From: an uncultured Mycoplasmatota bacterium
GTDB lineage: Bacteria; Bacillota_I; Bacilli_A; RF39; UBA660
Assembly: GCA_946497145.1 (NCBI GenBank)
Contig: CAMMJA010000001.1
Location: 85,334-140,126 of the forward strand
DNA: 54,793 nt
Reading direction: 5' to 3'
Positions 50,794 to 54,793 of the stretch are shown in pieces (position 1 is the stretch's first letter; the number at the start of each line of letters is the position of its first letter). A program made the position numbers and the translations under genes. Below the pieces are notes generated by a model that did not search any database, was not told the origin of the DNA, and was given only the letters and a program-made list of their open reading frames with translations.

Positions 50794-50811
50794 TCGTAAG
50801 GAGGTTATGAC

Positions 50812-51465
50812 ATGGGACAAAAAGTAAGTCCTAATGGACTAAGGATTGGGATCAATAAAACTTGGGAAGCCAAATGGTATGCCAACAAAAAAGATTTCTC
50901 AAAAGTATTGAACAACGATATCAAGATTCGTGAATACTTAGATAAGAATTTAAAAGATGCCGGCATTGCCAAAGTAGAAATTGATCGAAATAGCAAAAGA
51001 TGTGAAATTATCGTACATACTTCAAAGCCAGGTGTAATGATCGGTAAAGGCGGAGAAGAAATCGAGAAATTGAAGAAGAATTTATCGAAGTTAGTCAACG
51101 AAGAAATCCAAATTTCTATCGTCGATATCAAAAATCCTGATATGAATGCACAACTTGTGGCAAATTCTATTGCAAATCAAATCACGAACCGTGCATCATT
51201 TAGAATGGCACAAAAACGTGCGATTAGAAATGCAAGACGTGCTGGAGCAAAAGGAATTAAAACATTGGTATCAGGTCGCTTAGGTGGCGCAGACATGGCT
51301 CGTAGTGAGGGCTATACAGAAGGAACGATTCCACTACATACGTTAAGAGCAGATGTGGATTATGCAACCGCAGAAGCAGACACTACATTTGGAAAAATTG
51401 GTGTGAAAGTATGGATCTACAAAGGTGAAATTCTTCCAGAGAAAAAGGTAAAAGGAGGTAATTAA
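50812..51465 (+). CDS. rpsC: 30S ribosomal protein S3
   Basis: [40 protein letters not shown] domain. Confidence 0.98.
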   Translation: MGQKVSPNGLRIGINKTWEAKWYANKKDFSKVLNNDIKIREYLDKNLKDAGIAKVEIDRNSKRCEIIVHTSKPGVMIGKGGEEIEKLKKNLSKLVNEEIQISIVDIKNPDMNAQLVANSIANQITNRASFRMAQKRAIRNARRAGAKGIKTLVSGRLGGADMARSEGYTEGTIPLHTLRADVDYATAEADTTFGKIGVKVWIYKGEILPEKKVKGGN

Positions 51466-51466
51466 T

Positions 51467-51898
51467 ATGTTAATACCATCAAGAACAAAATATCGTCGTG
51501 TTCATAGATTACCTTATGAAGGAAAGTCACGTGGAAACCGTGAATTACATTTCGGAGAATATGGTCTTATGGCCAAAGAAGGAGCATGGATTACAGCCAA
51601 TCAAATCGAAGCAGCACGTATTGCCATGACTCGTTATATGAAACGTGGTGGAAAAGTATGGATCAATATTTTCCCACATATGCCTTTGACAAAGAAACCA
51701 ATTGGTACTCGTCAAGGAAAAGGTAAAGGTAACGTAGAGGGCTGGGTAGCAGTCGTAAAAGAAGGCAAAATCATGTTCGAAATTGCTGGTGTCAGCGAAG
51801 AAGTGGCACGTGAAGCATTACGTCTTGCTAGCCACAAATTACCAATTACCACAAAATTTGTAATGAAAGAAAATGGTGGTGACAAGAATGAAGGTTAA
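51467..51898 (+). CDS. rplP: 50S ribosomal protein L16
   Basis: [14 protein letters not shown]...[22 protein letters not shown]. Confidence 0.98.
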   Translation: MLIPSRTKYRRVHRLPYEGKSRGNRELHFGEYGLMAKEGAWITANQIEAARIAMTRYMKRGGKVWINIFPHMPLTKKPIGTRQGKGKGNVEGWVAVVKEGKIMFEIAGVSEEVAREALRLASHKLPITTKFVMKENGGDKNEG

Positions 51899-52082
51899 TG
51901 AAATTAGAAAGCTAACCACAGAAGAAATTAACGCTAAGATCAAAGAAACCAAAGAAGAACTATTCAATTTGCGTTTCCAACAAGCAACTGGTAATTTAGA
52001 AAAACCTTCAAGAATCAGAGAATTAAGACACACCGTTGCAAGAATGAAGACCGTTTTAAAAGAACGCGAATTAGGCGAGTAG
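51888..52082 (+). CDS. rpmC: 50S ribosomal protein L29
   Basis: [38 protein letters not shown]. Confidence 0.97.
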   Translation: MKVNEIRKLTTEEINAKIKETKEELFNLRFQQATGNLEKPSRIRELRHTVARMKTVLKERELGE

Positions 52083-52092
52083 GAGGGTTAGT

Positions 52093-52353
52093 ATGAACGA
52101 AACAAAAAAACGTGAATTTGTTGGACGTGTAGTAAGCAGTGCCAATAATAAGACCATTACGGTTTTGGTAGAAACTTACAAAGAGCATCCAAAATATAGA
52201 AAAAGAGTAAAATATTCTAAAAAATATACTGCTCACGATGAAACAAACAAGGCCAAAGTTGGCGATACTGTTCGTATTGTAGAAACAAAGCCGATATCTA
52301 AAACCAAACGTTTCTATTTAAAAGAAATAGTAAAAGAAGCAGTTATTTTATAG
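52093..52353 (+). CDS. rpsQ: 30S ribosomal protein S17
   Basis: [44 protein letters not shown]. Confidence 0.98.
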   Translation: MNETKKREFVGRVVSSANNKTITVLVETYKEHPKYRKRVKYSKKYTAHDETNKAKVGDTVRIVETKPISKTKRFYLKEIVKEAVIL

Positions 52354-52379
52354 AGCTTAGGTGAAGGAGGAATTAGTTT

Positions 52380-52748
52380 ATGTTACAACAGGAAAGCCGG
52401 TTAAAAGTTGCAGACAATTCTGGTGCACGTGAATTATTGGTGATTCGTGTATTAGGTGGAAGCAAAGTAAAAACAGGTAATATTGGTGACATAGTTGTTG
52501 GTACAGTGAAAAATGCCACACCTAATGGAACTGTAAAAAAAGGAAAAGTTGTAAAGGCAGTTATCGTCAGAAGTAAATTTGGTGTTCGCCGCGACGATGG
52601 AAGTTACATCAAATTTGATGACAATGCTTGTGTAATCATTAAAGATGATAAGAGTCCAGTTGGAACTCGTATCTTTGGACCAGTAGCTCGTGAAATTCGT
52701 GATGCAGGTTATATGAAAATCGTGTCATTAGCGAAAGAAGTGCTATAA
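52380..52748 (+). CDS. rplN: 50S ribosomal protein L14
   Basis: [28 protein letters not shown]. Confidence 0.98.
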   Translation: MLQQESRLKVADNSGARELLVIRVLGGSKVKTGNIGDIVVGTVKNATPNGTVKKGKVVKAVIVRSKFGVRRDDGSYIKFDDNACVIIKDDKSPVGTRIFGPVAREIRDAGYMKIVSLAKEVL

Positions 52749-52759
52749 AGGAGGATATT

Positions 52760-53071
52760 ATGAACTTTAAAGTAGGAGATAAAGTCGTAGTGATCTCTGG
52801 TTCTAGTAGAGGAAAAGAAGGAAAAATCATCAAAACATTGAAAGATGAAAATAAAGTAATCGTCGAAGGAGTAAATCTTGTGAAAAAACACAAGAAAGGA
52901 AACGGAAACGAGACGGGTGGAATTCTAGAAATTGAAGCACCTATTCATGCTTCTAATGTAATGATCGTAGATCCAAAGACAAAAAAGAGAACTAGAATTG
53001 GACATGCAATCGACGAAAAGACAAATAAAAAAATAAGAGTTACAAAAAAATCAAACGAGAAGCTTGATTAA
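52760..53071 (+). CDS. rplX: 50S ribosomal protein L24
   Basis: [24 protein letters not shown] motif. Confidence 0.97.
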   Translation: MNFKVGDKVVVISGSSRGKEGKIIKTLKDENKVIVEGVNLVKKHKKGNGNETGGILEIEAPIHASNVMIVDPKTKKRTRIGHAIDEKTNKKIRVTKKSNEKLD

Positions 53072-53088
53072 TTGGAAGGAGGGTATAT

Positions 53089-53628
53089 ATGAACCGCCTA
53101 AAAGAAAAATACTTAAATGAAGTTGTTCCAAGTTTAAAAGAAAAACATAATTATAAGACGATTATGGAAGTGCCAAAATTAGAAAAAATCGTAGTGAATA
53201 TGGGGGTAGGAGATGCTACCACTAACTCTAAATTATTAGATGCTGCGATCAATGATCTAACCGTGATCACTGGTCAAAAACCAGTTGTTACCAAAGCAAA
53301 GAAATCCATTGCTGGCTTTAAAGTAAGAGAAGGACAATCTATTGGTTGTAAAGTAACCCTACGTGGAGAAAATATGTATAACTTTATGGATAAGTTAGTA
53401 TCGATTGGACTTCCACGTGTACGTGATTTCCATGGGGTAAGTCCAAAAGCGTTCGATGGACGTGGAAACTATACGTTAGGAATCAAAGAACAATTGATTT
53501 TCTCTGAAATTGAATACGATAATGTATTAAAAGTACGTGGTATGGACATTGTTTTTGTAACCACTGCCAAATCTAACGAAGAAGCATACGATTTATTAAG
53601 TGGACTTGGAATTCCTTTTAGAAAGTAA
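53089..53628 (+). CDS. rplE: 50S ribosomal protein L5
   Basis: [16 protein letters not shown]...[25 protein letters not shown]. Confidence 0.98.
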   Translation: MNRLKEKYLNEVVPSLKEKHNYKTIMEVPKLEKIVVNMGVGDATTNSKLLDAAINDLTVITGQKPVVTKAKKSIAGFKVREGQSIGCKVTLRGENMYNFMDKLVSIGLPRVRDFHGVSPKAFDGRGNYTLGIKEQLIFSEIEYDNVLKVRGMDIVFVTTAKSNEEAYDLLSGLGIPFRK

Positions 53629-53641
53629 TTGGAGGGTAAAC

Positions 53642-53827
53642 ATGGCAAAAAAAAGTATGATAGTAAAAGCTAATAGAAAGCCAAAATTCAAAGTACGTGA
53701 ATATACACGTTGTCAGCGTTGCGGACGTCCTCATGCAGTAATGAGTAAGTTTGGAATCTGCCGTATTTGCTTTCGTGAATTAGCATACAAAGGACAAATA
53801 CCAGGTGTTAAAAAATCAAGCTGGTAA
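53642..53827 (+). CDS. rpsN: 30S ribosomal protein S14, zinc-binding type
   Basis: 61-aa type with [38 protein letters not shown]. Confidence 0.97.
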   Translation: MAKKSMIVKANRKPKFKVREYTRCQRCGRPHAVMSKFGICRICFRELAYKGQIPGVKKSSW

Positions 53828-53848
53828 TTTGGAAAGGAGGAATTTAAT

Positions 53849-54250
53849 ATGGCTGTAGTAACTGATACAATAGCAGATATGTTAACACGAATTCGTAATG
53901 CCAATCAAATGCGCTATAACGAAGTAAGTGTACCTGCTTCTAATTTAAAACTTGAACTTGCAAGAATTTTAAAAGAAGAAGGATTTATCAAAGATTATAA
54001 AGTGTTAAAAGACGATGTACAAGGTACGATAGTCTTAACATTAAAGTATGGACAGAACAAAGAAAGAGTAATCACTGGATTAAAGAGAATTTCAAAACCA
54101 GGACTTAGAGTTTATGCGAAAAATGATGAAATACCAAAAGTGTTAAATGGATTAGGAATTGCCATTATTTCTACATCAAAAGGTATTATGACAGATAAGG
54201 AAGCAAGAAAACTTAATGTAGGTGGAGAAGTTTTAGCTTATATTTGGTAA
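53849..54250 (+). CDS. rpsH: 30S ribosomal protein S8
   Basis: [42 protein letters not shown]. Confidence 0.98.
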   Translation: MAVVTDTIADMLTRIRNANQMRYNEVSVPASNLKLELARILKEEGFIKDYKVLKDDVQGTIVLTLKYGQNKERVITGLKRISKPGLRVYAKNDEIPKVLNGLGIAIISTSKGIMTDKEARKLNVGGEVLAYIW

Positions 54251-54276
54251 AAAATAGAATATAAGGAGGTGTCAAT

Positions 54277-54793
54277 ATGAGCCGTATCGGAAATAGAAAA
54301 ATTATTGTACCAGAAGGTGTTACGGTTAGTGTATCAGATAATACCATTACGGTAACAGGACCAAAGGGTACATTAACTACACATTCAGCAAAAGATATTA
54401 CGCTTACACAACAAGATAATGTTATTACGATTGAAAGAGCGAATGATTCCATTAAGACAAGATCAATGCATGGAACAGTTAATGCTAACGTGCAAAACAT
54501 GATTCTTGGAGTAACCAAAGGATTTGAAAAGGGTTTGGAAATCATTGGTGTCGGTTATCGTTTTAACGTAAAAGGAAACCAATTAGTAATCAATGCTGGA
54601 TATTCTCATCCAGTAGAAATCGATATTCCAACAGGAATCGAAGTAGTTGCCAACGGCAATACCGAAATTACTGTAAAGGGAATCGATAAAATATTAGTAG
54701 GAGAATTTGCTGCTAATATTCGGAAAGAGAGAAAACCAGAACCATATAAAGGTAAAGGAATTCGTTATAAAGACGAACATGTTCGGCGTAAAG
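54277..54793 (+). CDS. rplF: 50S ribosomal protein L6, truncated by window edge
   Basis: MSRIGNRKIIVPEGVTVSVSDNTITVTGPKGTL...; AAGGAGGTG RBS; runs off the end. Confidence 0.95.
   Translation, partial: MSRIGNRKIIVPEGVTVSVSDNTITVTGPKGTLTTHSAKDITLTQQDNVITIERANDSIKTRSMHGTVNANVQNMILGVTKGFEKGLEIIGVGYRFNVKGNQLVINAGYSHPVEIDIPTGIEVVANGNTEITVKGIDKILVGEFAANIRKERKPEPYKGKGIRYKDEHVRRK

Noticed and set aside
1-54793. tRNA/rRNA genes
   Set aside because: No cloverleaf or rRNA-like segment recognised by eye in the intergenic spaces; a tRNAscan-SE/Infernal run would be decisive.

Overview
AT-rich Bacillota (low-GC Gram-positive, spore-former-type) chromosomal window, mostly conserved housekeeping genes. In order: 3' end of an M23/SpoIIQ-like peptidase, mbl, tagO-like, a complete agr-type quorum-sensing locus (agrA/agrC-like on +, agrB plus a 39-aa agrD not in the ORF track on -), csp, hpf, secA. 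A small decayed mobile island sits between secA and prfB: deleted tyrosine-recombinase gene, TTTGCAAA iterons, DNA-binding protein plus Doc/Fic pair, and a RhuM-type pseudogene. Then prfB (programmed +1 frameshift), two YitT paralogs, ftsE-ftsX-M23 peptidase, uvrB, a radical SAM protein, uvrA, lgt, trxB, a large dockerin/lectin-like surface protein, yvcK, whiA, clpP, a TGS-type nucleoside kinase, glycolytic genes (gap, pgk, tpiA, gpmI) interleaved with a flippase and glycosyltransferase, NUDIX, spo0A with 0A boxes, a DUF4143-type ATPase, a second dockerin-bearing membrane-anchored protein, GH18, a Y-family polymerase, and the start of the S10/spc ribosomal operon (rpsJ to partial rplF). No tRNA, rRNA, CRISPR array or intact transposase was seen. 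The most interesting items are the unannotated AgrD autoinducer precursor, the secA-prfB island with its Doc module and RhuM fossil, and the two dockerin-bearing surface proteins. All family calls were made by eye from the translations; no database search was run.
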